Assembly: GCA_015680685.1 (NCBI GenBank)
Contig: MNCI01018161.1
Coordinates: 868,454-932,453 of the forward strand
Direction: 5' to 3'
Origin: Gnetum montanum
Taxonomy: Eukaryota > Streptophyta > Gnetopsida > Gnetales > Gnetaceae
Length of the DNA: 64,000 nucleotides
Shown: positions 34,528 through 46,744 of the stretch, in pieces
How positions within the stretch are numbered: the stretch's first letter is position 1
Layout: the number at the start of each line of letters is the position of its first letter
Position numbers and translations under genes: made by a program
Notes under the pieces: model-generated
Database searches by the model: none
What the model saw: only the letters and a program-made list of their open reading frames with translations
What the model was told of the DNA's origin: nothing

Positions 34528-36337
34528 ATGGCATCCAAGCAATGAGGAGGAAAAGGAAAAAAGCCTACATTACAAAGGATGGATGAACATTCTTAGGATT
34601 TAGAAGAAGTTTCCAAGCTCATCTCCATCAAAGCTTTTTTTGTTACTACTCCAAGGTAGGTAGTTCTACCTATTTTTTCTTTTGTTTCTTGTTGTCTCTC
34701 TAGCTTTTTTCTTCCTATGTGTAAAGGAAATTTTTTTACATATACTTTCATGGAGTAATTAATAGAGAATTATATCAAAATCCCACCTCCTATTCTTTCC
34801 ATTTCCACATGGATCCATAATCAATTCATTATTTTAGCTTTTGTAAATTTCATTTTGATAATAGGGCTTGCTGTTTCATGCTTTTTTTCCAAAATTTTTG
34901 GGTATGGCTATCTTTTTTTCAAATCTAGCCCTGAGGATTTGTTACAATTAAATTTTAACAAACCCCTACCACATTATTTTTATTTCAATTTTAATGTGTT
35001 TTAATGGTTTTGGCTATTTAGACTGTTTTATAGGCTTTGAGGTTTTTCAAAGTTTTGGCATGAAAAGATAAGTAATGCTTTATATTTTTTTCTTGGTAGA
35101 ATGACTACATATTTGTAAAATTTAAGGTTATGGGTTTTTATCCCTTTTTTTAATCTTTCCAATGGGTATTTTCTCATTTAATTTGACCTTGAAATGAAGA
35201 CTTTATGGTTGTTTTCCTAACATTGCACAATTAGGTTGTTTTTGTGTCTTTTGCAATTTTGCAAATTTTTTCTAACGAAATGGAAAAGGTTTTAATATTT
35301 TATAGTTATGGATTCATAGTCTTTGGCTTTATATTTCCAACAATGGTGGAATTGCTCCATTTGGATCTCAAACAAACTTTTTATGATTTTTTTGCTGTGG
35401 CTATGAAAATCAAGGCAAAGCTCATAGTTGTACTACATTATCCATTTGAATATAGAAGTGTTTGATATGTATAACTTATGTTTTTCTTTTTTAAACATGC
35501 AAAAATAATGTTTAATTTAGCTTTTTTATGAAGAGTAAAATATTTTTCTATTTTAAATAAGCTTTTACTATGATTACATGGCTTTTTCTACGTTTATCAT
35601 GCCTTTTCAAAATTTGTGCATATCTTAGATGACTTTTCCAAATTTATGCATGCATAATTTAGATGTTTGTTCCTAATATTTATGCATATTTTATACATGC
35701 TTTGCATAATTTAGATGTTTTTCTAGACTTATGCTTGCTTTTTTCTAAATTTATGCATAATGTGTATGCTATTTTCTCAATTTATGCATAACTTGCTTGG
35801 TTTTGTTTTTCAAATTCATGCATAACTTAGATGTAATTTCAAAATTTGTGGATAATTTAGCCTAAGACTTAGTTTTAGCTAAGATTTTTTGGCTATAAAG
35901 GCTATAAAATATGGTAAAAATTATTTTATGGGATTTCTTAAGCTAATTTTGATAAACATATTAAATCTTTTTATAGAGTCTAATTTCACCTCCAACTAGG
36001 ATGTTTTGTATAACTTTGCTAACTAACTTTAATAGCCCATACTATGTTTTTGCTTTGAAGGGTTGTAATAATGCCCCCTTTTTGTGGAATTTCTTAAGCT
36101 AATTTAGATAAACACCTTAGAGCTTTTTATAGAGGCTAATTTCATCTCCAACTAGGATGTTTTGCTAACTTGTTAAGAAGTTCAAATTGGTCATAATGTT
36201 TTTATTTTGAGACATGGTTTTGGCTATAGGTTACTAACTGGCTATATGTTGTTTCATTCTAGGCTTTAGAAGACATAGGCAGCCCTAGTGATGAGACTGG
36301 GAATGACCCATCAGTTCCTCCTCCAAATGCCAGTTAG
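34528..36337 (+). pseudogene. Antisense spliced gene inside TatB, shortened
   Basis: A likely first exon (34,528-34,655) starts at an ATG giving MASKQ, a TGA, then GGKGKKPTLQRMDEHS, and SKLISIKAFFVTTP. It ends at the donor CCAAG/GTAGGT. The last exon (36,263-36,337) follows an acceptor TTCATTCTAG. It encodes ALEDIGSPSDETGNDPSVPP... with a TAG stop and matches the TatA last exon in start, phase, length and Pro-rich end. A further open stretch at 35,244-35,465 may or may not be an exon. The middle exons of TatA are missing. Repeated TTTATGCATAA motifs fill 35,600-35,850. Confidence 0.6.
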
Positions 36338-36651
36338 TAGCCTCCTTCAATTTAGCTTGTCTTTGTTTTCATGTTGATGGCTATGATTAGCCAAGACTAT
36401 GTTATAGATGGTTGTTATTCTATGAAATTTTTTCCACCTAGTGTGGTCATGGCTATGTATGTTATGACATTTTAATTTTAAATTTAAATATTGGTTTTAT
36501 TTTGGATACATGCATTTATAGTACTAGTGACTATTGTAAATGTTGTAAACCTTAAAAATGTCTATGTTGATTTTTTTTTGTTGTAAAATCAAATGGCTAA
36601 TTAATGTGATAATAGCCTAAGCAAAGAGAGATATACTAATGAAAAGGATGT

Positions 36652-36774
36652 TTGCTAGTTTTAGGCCTTTTCAGGCACAAGCTATATAGTTTTTCTAGTA
36701 TAAGGCCATGATAGGCCATCATGCTAGTTTAAGGTCTTAGTAGACCATAATGCTAGTTTAACATCTTAGTAAAT
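36652..36774 (-). repeat. Module-boundary repeat, TatB post-protease cluster
   Basis: Four units on the plus strand, at about 36,652, 36,693, 36,721 and 36,751, the clearest being GCTAGTTTAAGGTCTTAG with TAGACCAT. All have the same orientation, and the position relative to protease and the antisense gene equals that in TatA. Confidence 0.85.
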
Positions 36775-36999
36775 GAGGTTTGAAAGAGACACTTTTTTAA
36801 TGTTTAAAAAATAAGTAAAAATAAAGAAATTTTATAGATAAAAATGCAAACAAACTTAGGCTATATGCATTAGGCTATGTGCATAAACTGTAAAACAACA
36901 ATTGCATATGTAATAAACTATAAATGAAAAATAAGGGTATATGGCTATCGATGCCTCTGGTCATAAAGGAATGGGAAGGTTAAGGTAAACTTCACTTAT

Positions 37000-37660
37000 G
37001 CAGATTCTTCATAATCTTTGCAATATTAGAGACTTAGTAAGGCCTAATCTACACAAGATTGTATTCACCATTCCCTTCACTTACTATGTTAAAGGGAAGT
37101 TCATCACATAATGAATCCCATTACTTATCATTGTCATAATTAGCTATCTTGGGTTTTTTTCTCTTCATGTCTAGTAGCTTCTTCTTGAAGGTCTACTTCA
37201 AACCCCTCTTCTATGTCTACATTGTTGATATCTAGTGGAGATGTGTTATCTTCATGAATGATGATTTCACCTCTCTCATAAGGAAGGTGAATTTCTTGAT
37301 GGATGGATGAGGACACAGCTTGTAATTAATCCAACCAACATCTTTCGAGGATAAAGTTGAATCCTAGTGTTTCTTCCACCACAAAGTTTGTGGTTATATT
37401 AAACTATTCTTTAGATACAGAATTCAAGGAGATAGACTCCTTGATGGCAACTCTTACTCCATTGAAGGACTTAAGAGATTTGGTGGTTGTAGGTTGTACT
37501 TTCTCACTTAAGCCCAAGAATTCAATGATGATGCATGGGATGATGTTGGTTTTAGCTCCATCATCAACATGCACCTGATCTATTTTAAATTGTCTTATCA
37601 TTATGGTTATGAATAAAGGGGCTATAGTTACTTCACCATTCTAGTGATTAACCTAATTTT
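37000..37660 (-). pseudogene. TatB aspartic protease
   Basis: The active-site stretch FKIDQVHVDDGAKTNIIP (about 37,590-37,530) has Asp-Asp-Gly where Asp-Ser/Thr-Gly is expected. LGLSEKV and SFNGV follow as in TatA. The tail LGFNFIL (about 37,360), the acidic linker and a DELPFN segment complete the region. It is the last gag-pro domain before the inverted cassette. Confidence 0.78.
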
Positions 37661-40630
37661 TTCTATCATGAAATGTTAAGGGTGTTGACTCCCCTTTTTC
37701 TAGTGAGGGAGGAATCATTATTTCATGGATATCTTCCTCATTAGCAAGAATATCCTCACTAATGGGTATGGAGGTCAACATTCTAACTAGCACCTCTTAA
37801 TGTATGACAGAAGTCATGATAAGGTCATATAAGCTTAGGGTTGTGTTTTTCTACTTGAGAAATTACCTAACTTGGTCCATTTCACTAAGGAAGGTTTTGT
37901 TGTTGGTCATGGTCTTGTCACCCCCATTGTGTTTTACTTCCTCCATGCATCTCAAAATGAATACTTCAACTTTAGGCTTTGGTTTTTGTGTCTCTTTTTG
38001 GTTGTTTTGGTTCTAGGCTTTCGTGTCCTCTTATGGCTTGTTGGTTGAAGAGGTTGGGGCAAAGGTGGTCATTAGTATAGCCAAAATGGAAGTGGGATTT
38101 TGTGGACCCACTTCCTTTTGTGCCTCCATCTACTTATCTTCCTTGTTTTTAGTCCTTTGCTTATGCTTCTTCCTATGGTTGGGTATAGTTTTTTGCTTGT
38201 TACCCATTGGCTATAAGGAAGAGATAGGAGCATTGGTTATAACAGGAGGTTTCTATGTAGTTGTTTGGGCTATGTCTGTCTAGTTTTTATTGGGTTGAGA
38301 GATGTTGATGAAAAAAGATTCCCTCAAAGGCATTTGTGATGGTACTCTCACAATGAAGGGAGATCTTAAGCTATGGAAAGCCAAACAAGCTCTTTCATTA
38401 TAGAGGGGCATTTGAATCATGAATGGTTTTCTTGTAGGTCTATGATTTTCATTGATGTTGAATTTTGAAATAACATAAGTGATATCATTAGCATTCAACA
38501 AGTATTTGTGGACCCACATTGACTTATTTTTTGGTTGAACTAGATTAGAAGCATCTAAAACCAATTCCTCCTATCTAGCATTCTTTGCAAGTCATCCTCT
38601 GGTGCAAGGTAGAAGTCTATATCATGGTTATGAAGTTGATGATAATCGTAGAAGCATCTAGCTTAAAGTATTTAGACAACTAGGGATCATTCTTCATTTC
38701 CCAAGTGGGATCTTTGGCTATTTGACATAGTTGGTCATGTTTCTTTTGAGTAGCTTTGGTCATTTGTTTTTGTTGCGTGCATCCACTTCTTAATAGTTGG
38801 TCTAGCAACTTAGATGGTTTTAATGGCAATGTAATGTATTTAGACCTATCCTTCCTTTCAAGGTTATGTCTACTTGTTGTTGATGAAGTTGTCCCAAAAG
38901 TTGATGATTGGTTATTATAGTCATTGGTGGGGACCTTGGGCAGGTTGACCTTTGGCCCTTTGTTCGTGATGTTTGATTCCTTGGTTATAGTTGCTATGGT
39001 AGTGTTCTTTTGTTTGCTCTTTTCATTGTCTCTTTGAGTATGTTGGTTTTTATATGCTATATAGGACAGATCATGACTAGCCTCTATGACATCCAATATA
39101 TTTTTACTTTGTGAGAACACTTGGCTAAGAGACCATGAATCAAGGTAGTAGAGTTTGGACTTGATGAAATCATTAACTACTTCCTTGAACATGGATAACA
39201 AGTGGGCTTCAACTATGGGCTTTATTATTTCATTTAGTAGTTCATTCCACCATTTAATGAAGTTTTGTATGGGTTCTAAGGACCCTTGCTTGACCCTCAT
39301 GAGTTGGTTAAGCATTGTGTTAGGCTTCAAGTTATACTTGAAGTAGTTGATAAAATGCAATCCTAAGTCCTAAAAAGAGGATACAAACCCTCTGGGTAAT
39401 GCATGATACTAGTGAACTACTTTTTCAATCAGAGACATAGGAAAGATTCTCATGATGGTATGAGGCCATGGTTGAAAGAGTAAAAATTGAGATCGAAAGG
39501 TAATAAGATGAGAATTAGGGTTAAATTTGTCATTATGTTTGCTAAATTGGGGAAGAGGGACACAAGGGGAAACTGTCAAAGATGGGATAATAGGACTTAT
39601 GGGATCATCCTAGTATAAGTTCATAATCCTGATAGTCTATGTGATAGAGGCTTTAAGCCTCTTCAACTCCTCCATTAGGTCATGGATCATTTGGAAGGTT
39701 TGATCTAAACCTTGTAGTGGCCCCATAAGTTGTAGGGTTTGTTCATAAGGTTGTGCCATCTATTGTGAGGTTTGTGGCCTCATTATGGATTGCATGATCG
39801 AAGGAAGAGGTTGCATTATGGTTGTGGCTTGTGGAATGAACAAAGAAAAATATGTTTCTTCTTGTACTTGAGGCACAATTGGTACAAATGTGGTGTGCCA
39901 TCCTTGTGTTGATGGGGGTTCCATGGTGGATTCCATGTGAGTAGTTAATGGATTTTCAATAGTAAAATCCACCATATATGGTTTTACATATTGAAACTAT
40001 GTTGTAAATGACATTGATGTATTATAGTTTGTTGGTTGTGGCATTGACTGAGTATGATATCTGGCTACAACCAGCATGGGATCTATCACAGTAGGGTATG
40101 GAGGAGTGGAAGATGGTGGTACCATGCCCATGTACAAAACAAAAGCATTAGGGGAAGGTTTTGTAACTTTGGGAAATGTTTATTGGAAAAATTCTTGAAG
40201 GATATTTTTAGGCTCAAATTCTACCTTAAATTCATTCTCCTCTTCCTATTGTTCCTTAAAGTTAGGCTTGTCATCTTCCTCTTCCATGGTAATTAATTAG
40301 GATAGGATGCTAGAATAGACATCATTAAGAGGAATTTCTTCATGCAGGGAATGGATGTACTCTTTTCCACCCCTATGTATGAGTTCAAACTCCCTTTTGG
40401 CCTTGGCTTCAATTCATGGAATTAACATGCCTATCTATATTTTGGCACAAATGAAGTCATAACAATCTTCATTTATGATTGCAAAATTAGGAGCTTAACC
40501 TCTAACCCTCAAAGATCACCTACACTCAATGATAGTAGGGTCTTTGGGATCATACATCCTCATGGCTTATTGGCTATGATCTTTGCTAGTGAGGATGAAG
40601 GGTAATTTGATGGACTTTTGGAAAGACATG
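37661..40630 (-). pseudogene. TatB gag
   Basis: The N-terminal conserved block INEDCYDFICAKI lies near 40,480-40,440. A 226-codon open stretch (38,680-39,360) carries the capsid-like core: QNFIKWWNELLNEI, LSMFKEVVNDFIKSKLYYLD, SQVFSQSKNILDVIEA, YIAYKNQHTQRDNEK, then KLLDQLLRSGCTQQKQM and CQIAKDPTWEM. The next piece (38,564-38,280) has LDASNLVQPKNKSMWVHKYL and FNINENHRP, also found in TatC. I see no zinc knuckle. Confidence 0.82.
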
Positions 40631-41111
40631 GCTATAGTGGTGAGAATGCATTAAAATATGTATAAATGGTAAAATAAGAGTAAATTATAGTGAATGGAAT
40701 TCAAAAAAACTTAGAGGAAATGAAAATGGCAATAAATGATGTTCTTGCTATAATTACTAAGTGGGGGATAAGGGAGGTTCACCCCTTTACCAAAAATGGA
40801 ATATTGGCAATGTTGGTTTCAAACTGCAACCAAGTTGGCCTCCAAAATATCTCTACATTGGGTAGGNGTAAGGGGGGAAGTTTGAAGATCAAAATTGAAA
40901 CTCAACAGTTTCCAAAGATGATTTTGGTAGGCTACCAACTTTTGTCACAAAGGAGGAAAAGTAGGGTTGGTTGGTATGGAAACCAACATTGGTTTGGTGG
41001 TCAAAAATGTGGCAACAAAAATTAAATGGTTATTAAGGCTTCCACACTAGCTTTTCTCTAGAAATTCATAGCATATGTTATGAAATTTCAACACCCAAAC
41101 CACCTACACAT

Positions 41112-41159
41112 NNNNNNNNNNNNNNNNNNNNNNNNNNNNNNNNNNNNNNNNNNNNNNNN
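41112..41159. other. Assembly gap (48 N)
   Basis: Run of N in the TatB leader, within the duplicated segment, so misassembly of the duplication is possible. Confidence 0.99.
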
Positions 41160-41633
41160 CATTGGGAGTTTTGGCTTCAAAAATATAAAAAATGTCTTTC
41201 AGTACAATAAATGTAGATTTTTCATTAAATTGGTTTCAAACCTCACTAATGTCGACCTCCGAACTGCTTCCTCACTAGGCATGGCATCAAGGGAAAAGAA
41301 GGGGGGTGAGATGATGGGAATCTCACACCTCCTACATCAATGTTGATGGGAGGAAAGGCTAAAAACCAAAGTGGAAAGTTGGTGTTTCTTCACTAAAATT
41401 GGGTTTTTCCAGTTGCCAATTTTCTTAACTTGGAAAAGTGGGGGGAAAGCTAGCTCATGGAAGAGTTGAACCACCCACTCTAGAAATTGGAGAAAATATT
41501 TTTGCCAATAAAAAGAAAAAAATAAGGGGGTAGAGATATCAATGCTATCTTTAGGCTAGAAAATCCATAGCAAGTACTATGAAAAGCCAAAACCAAATCA
41601 CTTGAAACTTTCATGCTATATTTTTGGTTACAA

Positions 41634-41683
41634 GGGGGGGGGGTGTGGTGGTTGGGGGAGGGTGAGGGGAGGGGGAGGGGGAG
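41634..41683 (+). repeat. G-rich tract with quadruplex potential
   Basis: A run of ten G is followed by several runs of four or five G separated by one to three bases, all on the plus strand. This satisfies the usual four-run quadruplex pattern. On the element's sense strand it is C-rich. Confidence 0.8.
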
Positions 41684-41808
41684 ATCATTGTTAATTCTTC
41701 AAAGGTTAAAATGCTTACAAATAGTAATAAAAATAATAGATCTGGTCACAAATTTTAGGTGAATGCCCTCCTTATAGTAGTAAGAAAAACTATTGCAACT
41801 AAAACCCT

Positions 41809-42880
41809 TGATCACTAGAAGAAAACCAAGGATTATTGATGCAGTAGTTCCCCAACCTTGAATTCCCAAGGCCTCCATGAGAAAAATGGGATTCAAGGCA
41901 CCCTAGCTAGTCTCATAGATCAATTAGGGACTTAGGAGATGTGAAACATTGATATACAAATAGATTTGAATAATGCATAGAAAATAAATTTAATTTTGAA
42001 TAGAAAAAATTAAATATTAAAACTTTATTGAGCAAAAATAAAGAATAAGTTAAAGAAATGTGTACAAATGGTGCTTGGATGAGTAGAAAGTGGGTTTACT
42101 TATACAAGAGTTTAAAGCCCATTGAAGCTTATGTGATCTACTCCATAATCTGGGTGCTAAGCCACTCATGCTATCAAAATTTTCTTCATTACTACAACCT
42201 CAGATCTGTAGCCTAGGTCACTGCTAAGGGGTGAGAAAAGTGGAAAATTTGGATGCTAGCTTGCTCCATGTTTGGGATTGGAAATCCTAGAGGTGCAATG
42301 TTGACACCAAAATTTCACAAATATCAAGGCTACAATGCTTCCATGTTGGGGTTCAAGAGAATGCAAGTATGGAAACTTGTAAGATCTCTTGAGTGCTTGA
42401 AAATGCCTCAACTATGGAATTTCAAAAAATTATGTGTTTAAAAATTACTTGATAATGCTACCCTTGCTCAAAATTATGGAACTACCAAAGTGCTTGTATA
42501 ACAAAAGTTGCTAAACTTGCTGAAAATTCCAGAACCTTGAGAAAATTTTTTTGGAACCTTTCAATGGTGTTTGAGTTTGGCTTTTATAGATTTTTTGGAC
42601 CATGAAATTATCTTTCTTAGCTTTCCAAAAGGCATTCCTTCCCCCACTACCCCTATACCCCTCAAGCCCAAATATAAATACTAGGTGACTTTTTTCATTT
42701 GGGGAATGAACTTTCGACCACTTATGAGGCATTTTTTAGTCCCAAAATTATAAAGTATGTGAAATTGTCCATTATGGATTACAATTTTCACATTTACAAT
42801 GAATTTTTACCTTAGGCTTCATGGGGTGAAAGCTACATGATGAAGATTGGTTTTAACATGGAAATTTTTATGGTGTTTTA
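41809..42880 (-). repeat. TatB 5' LTR (type B)
   Basis: The plus-strand start TGATCACTAGAAGAAAACC is identical to that of the 3' LTR; the end is GGTGTTTTA, one change from GGTGTTTCA. It is about 400 bp shorter than the 3' copy because the purine-rich sub-repeat block is absent. It contains an extra segment around 41,890-41,950 (CTAGTCTCATAGATCAATTA), also present in type A LTRs, showing the two LTR types are related. Confidence 0.85.
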
Positions 42881-45800
42881 GAGCCCTAGCTAAGATGGAA
42901 ACCATTTTTTCTACTAACTATGAGCCCATGAGAATAGCATGGTCCAACGTGTCTACGAGTATATTCTAGCTAGGTAAGCATTATCTCAATGAAAATTAGT
43001 GAATTCCCTAATATTCATGGGCTGAAAATTAAACTTTTATCACTTTTGTAGTGAGATTTTATGATGGAAACACCTTTAAATAACTAAATTCTCAATAGTG
43101 TTATTCGGCAAGCTAAGCATGGATCATGTTTTTGAAGATCCCACTACTAATTTAATTTGTTAAGATATCTTCTACTATCCATCAAGGCTCCCATAATTGA
43201 GTGACTAAAAATTACTTAATGCCATCATCAGTAGATTTTACTAAATGGTTTAAGACCACTAATTCAATTGTTTACTAATAGACCAGGCCCTATGATGTTG
43301 GATGTTCATCAAATGTCCAATTGATTCGTTTTAGCATGAGGAGGTTTTCAAATGTTATTGAAACCTCAAGCCACACCTCACAAAGCAAGAACCCAGGAAG
43401 TGTTATCTTATTTCTTTTATTAAGAGAATAGATGCAAGAATGGTTAAATGAGTGATATGGGATGCTAAATAAAAGCAAAGAAATTTTGAGATGAAGGTTA
43501 TCATCAAAGAAAAATATTATCTTTTCCATCAATTTATTAATGATTCTAATAGCTTGGTGATGTAGTTGTAGAGTATCAAGATCTTAATTCTAGAATTTGA
43601 ACATTATGTCATGACTGGAATGATTGTTAGAAATGTCCTACCCTTCACTCATTTTTTATTTGTTGAGCCATGGTATTGAGATAATTAAGATACTCAAATA
43701 TAAAGAACAAGTCAGTTACACCTATTTATTCATTTGATGCCTATTCTATCATCACAATGCATGGTATTGTAGTTACATTATAGAAATTAGAAATTCTAGA
43801 GCCTAATATAGAAGCCAAAGCCATGTTACTAGTACTAAAAAAGGATCATCTTATAAGATTGCTCAAGATCTTTACTAGTCTTAGTATCTTTATCAAGGAA
43901 TCAATGGAGCTAGATTCCATGATAGTACACCATGAAGTAGATATGTAGGAGCTATAGTAGGAAATGAGAAGTAAGATGTGAGAAGTTTGATCTAGCCAAT
44001 AGGCTATCTTGAATTTTCTAGAAAAATTCACAGTAGCCATATGCACCTTGGATGAGAGAGTAGCTACTATAGAGAAGTAGATGATCCATTTGATATAGTA
44101 TGATGAAGAAGGAAAATATCCCTTTCACTTCAAGATAGAGAAAAGTATGAAAATATGTGGTGGATTAGAGGTTTAATTCATTATATATGATGCAATTTTA
44201 TTTATAAGATATTAAAAATAGAATGCTACATTTTTTGTGTAATTTCCTATTAGGAATTTTTTGATCATTTTGATAATTTAGACTCAAATTATGGTTATGT
44301 CTATTTAGTGCATAAGACTAGATAGATTATTTGAATTGGAATTTTTAAATAAACCATAAGTGTTGATCATCATTGGCTAGTATTAATAAGTTTAGTATTA
44401 TACTAGAAGATTAATCATTTAGGTAGTAAAGCCATTTGAATATAACTTATTCTCTTTTTCTTAGTAATTTTTTACACTACAGTATGAAGTCTTAGTTATT
44501 TTAGGCTTATTTTAAGAACTATTTGATTGAATAAATACAGTTCTTAGCTATTGAATCTTTTGGTTGGTTAAACATGAAGCATATAAGGATGATAAATATG
44601 AGTTTTAATATGGCTCAATACAATTCTTGGTATTCCCTAGATGATAAGGTTGATTAGATACTTATTAGTATTTGGTCTACTTTACATAACAATCATTTTG
44701 TTATTTTGATGAATAATTATTGTTCATGATTGTTGAATGTATCATTCATTTGATTGGCTAGGCATTGGCTAAAGGTTTTCTTGGGCCTATCTGAACACCT
44801 TCAGCACGATCTTTGATGTAACACCTCAACGAATATTTATATTATGCATAAGAAGCCTATAGTGATGAATTTACATTGTAATTTAATGAGAATATTAAGG
44901 TAAACACAATTTTCTTATTTTCCCAAAAAAAATCCTACCATGTGGCCTTATTTTGACAAATTTTTGTGTATTTCTCAATTTGTATGATGGAATTTATAAC
45001 CCATGATTCTAAAATTTCATTTATGCTAATGTATGGAAGCCCAAAATGTCAATATGTTATCAAAGTTTGACAACTAAAAGACAAAAATTTTGGTGATGTA
45101 TATGTTGAAATTTTGGCCATAAGAATAGCCCAAATATGCCACCAAATTTGGTAGGAAAAGCTCCACACATTGGTGACCCATATGTTGTAGTTTTGGATGG
45201 TGGAATGTACCACATACATTGGTATTTGATTTTTAAAAGGTAAAAAATGTTAGCATGATATATGCTACAGATCTTGACCACAAAAAGAACCAAAAATGTA
45301 GAAGTTTTCAATAATTTAGTAGAAATTTGGCAAAATCATATAAAAAAAAAATCAAGATGTTCAGAGCCTATTTGAACCAAAGTTTGCACTATTTTTAGGA
45401 ATTTTGGAGTAGTGTAAGAATTCAATAGTCCACAACTATTTCCAAGTAGCATAGATCATCAAAGTAGAGAGAACCTATGGAAAATAACTTTTAGGAGTAG
45501 ATCAATGAAGAAAGACAAGTGCAGATTAGTGGAAGAGTTTACCTTATCTTCCACATAAGGTTTTAAAGTTATTTCTGTATTCTTGAACTTTTAAAACCCA
45601 CAACCTATACTCTTTGAACCTTTGTAGTCCATCTAGAAAATTATTACAAGATTCAATAAAATGTTGTAGTTTCTTTATTTGTCATTTTATTTTATTCATC
45701 TTTGTGTTCTTGAAATTAATGCTTGAGATACTATTTCATATAATTTTTAATTATTTTTTAACAATCATTAATAGATCCTCAAAGTTCTTAAGCAATCAAG

Positions 45801-46744
45801 AAGACCATTTGAGGCACTTCAAATCCTTTTTCAAAGCCTATGGATTTGGGGTTAAAGTATTACTTGCTAGGATTATCAGTTTTATAGCACTGAATTTTCT
45901 AGCCATTATAGTTTCTAATGGTAGAAGGGGGGCCTTCACCTAAATTCTTCATCCAAAACCATTTTCCAATCCATTTCTTGTTTCTACCTTTGCTCATCAA
46001 TTTAACTAAGATATTAAAACCTATTTTGGATTTTTTCCAAAACCAAATGTATGATCTCAAACCTAGTTTGACCACAAAGAAATAACTTCTTCACTATTCT
46101 TATCGTGTGGTTTGTAGCATTGCTCCTATTCCATATAGGTTTCTATTGTAGAAAATATTAATTTTTATTATTGTAGCATATAGTGCTACCTTCACTTTGT
46201 ACTTTTGGTAGTTTAAAAATTAATTTTGTAGTAGTAGTACTTAGTGCTAACTTTTTTTACTATGGTTTCAATTTAGAGATTTATTTTTGTAATTATAGCA
46301 CATGTTATCTTACCTATTTTTTTGTTGTTGTAGTTTATAATCTTTCTATGCCTTACCACAAATGTTAAAGCCTACTTTTGCTTTCCAAGAATTGTTGCAT
46401 ATATTAGGTAAAAATTTGAAATTTTTTTAATTTTTGATTAGAGTGTTGTTTCATACATTAGAAGTTCCAGATGTTGGGGGTTTCATATGCTGGGAGCCTC
46501 ATATTCTAGGGGTTTCAAATGTTGGAAGCCTAACATGCTAATATTTTCATATGTTGGAAGTATCATATGTTGAGAGCTTTTAAAGTCTATTAAGAACACT
46601 TGCAACCTTTTCCAAGTTTCATAACAAGTTAGTCTTACACCACTTATTCTTTTTCACTATTTTACCATTTTACCTCACCATATAGTATACATTTCCTTCA
46701 ACCAAGAAGTCATTCACATCCATCATCCTAAGGATCTAACTATT
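42881..46744. other. Spacer between TatB and TatC, with a coding-like patch
   Basis: Mostly AT-rich and unassigned. Around 43,755-44,178 a plus-strand frame, interrupted chiefly by TAG stops, encodes LVLKKDHLIRLLKIF, then AILNFLEKFTVAICTLDER, a heptad-like pattern suggesting coiled coil, and ends at GLEV with TAA. I do not recognise it. About three ~70-bp degenerate units (TAGTGCTA core) occupy 46,150-46,330, and short CATATGTTGGAAG units lie at 46,450-46,580. Part of this may be the unseen 5' LTR of TatC. Confidence 0.4.

Larger units (their letters stand above)
40640..41808 (-). other. TatB leader between gag and 5' LTR
   Basis: No open frame is convincing. Two stretches about 500 bp apart (41,058 and 41,560) share CTAGAAATTCATAGCA-type sequence and suggest an old duplication. 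A gap of 48 N (41,112-41,159) and a single N (40,867) are present. A G-rich stretch at 41,634-41,683 is C-rich in element orientation. The PBS next to the LTR could not be recognised. Confidence 0.5.
27823..42880 (-). mobile_element. TatB: Tat-lineage element with both LTRs
   Basis: This is the most complete element in the window: 3' LTR (27,823-29,307), polypurine tract, boundary repeats, integrase, partial archaeal-type RNase H, RT, boundary repeats, a ~185-bp tandem array, antisense gene, boundary repeats, protease, gag, leader and 5' LTR (41,809-42,880), all read on the minus strand except the antisense gene. The two LTRs are direct repeats but have diverged with indels, so the insertion is old. 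The flanks AACAT and GAGCC do not match, so a target-site duplication is not recognisable. Confidence 0.85.

Noticed and set aside
35244-35465. Phe/Ile-rich 73-residue open frame on the plus strand
   Set aside because: It sits in T-rich sequence of the TatB cassette. It could be an exon but shows no matching splice sites or match to the TatA exons, so I did not call it a gene by itself.
38023-38283. Hydrophobic plus-strand open frame resembling a membrane protein
   Set aside because: It is antisense to TatB gag/protease; Lys/Asn-rich gag read backwards gives Phe/Leu-rich peptides.
27823-42880. Target-site duplication for TatB
   Set aside because: The five bases on either side (AACAT and GAGCC) differ. 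Age or later rearrangement may have removed it, so I do not claim one.
45614-45943. 109-residue plus-strand open frame with hydrophobic start
   Set aside because: AT-rich low-complexity translation, no motif, no neighbour relation. Left in the spacer entry.
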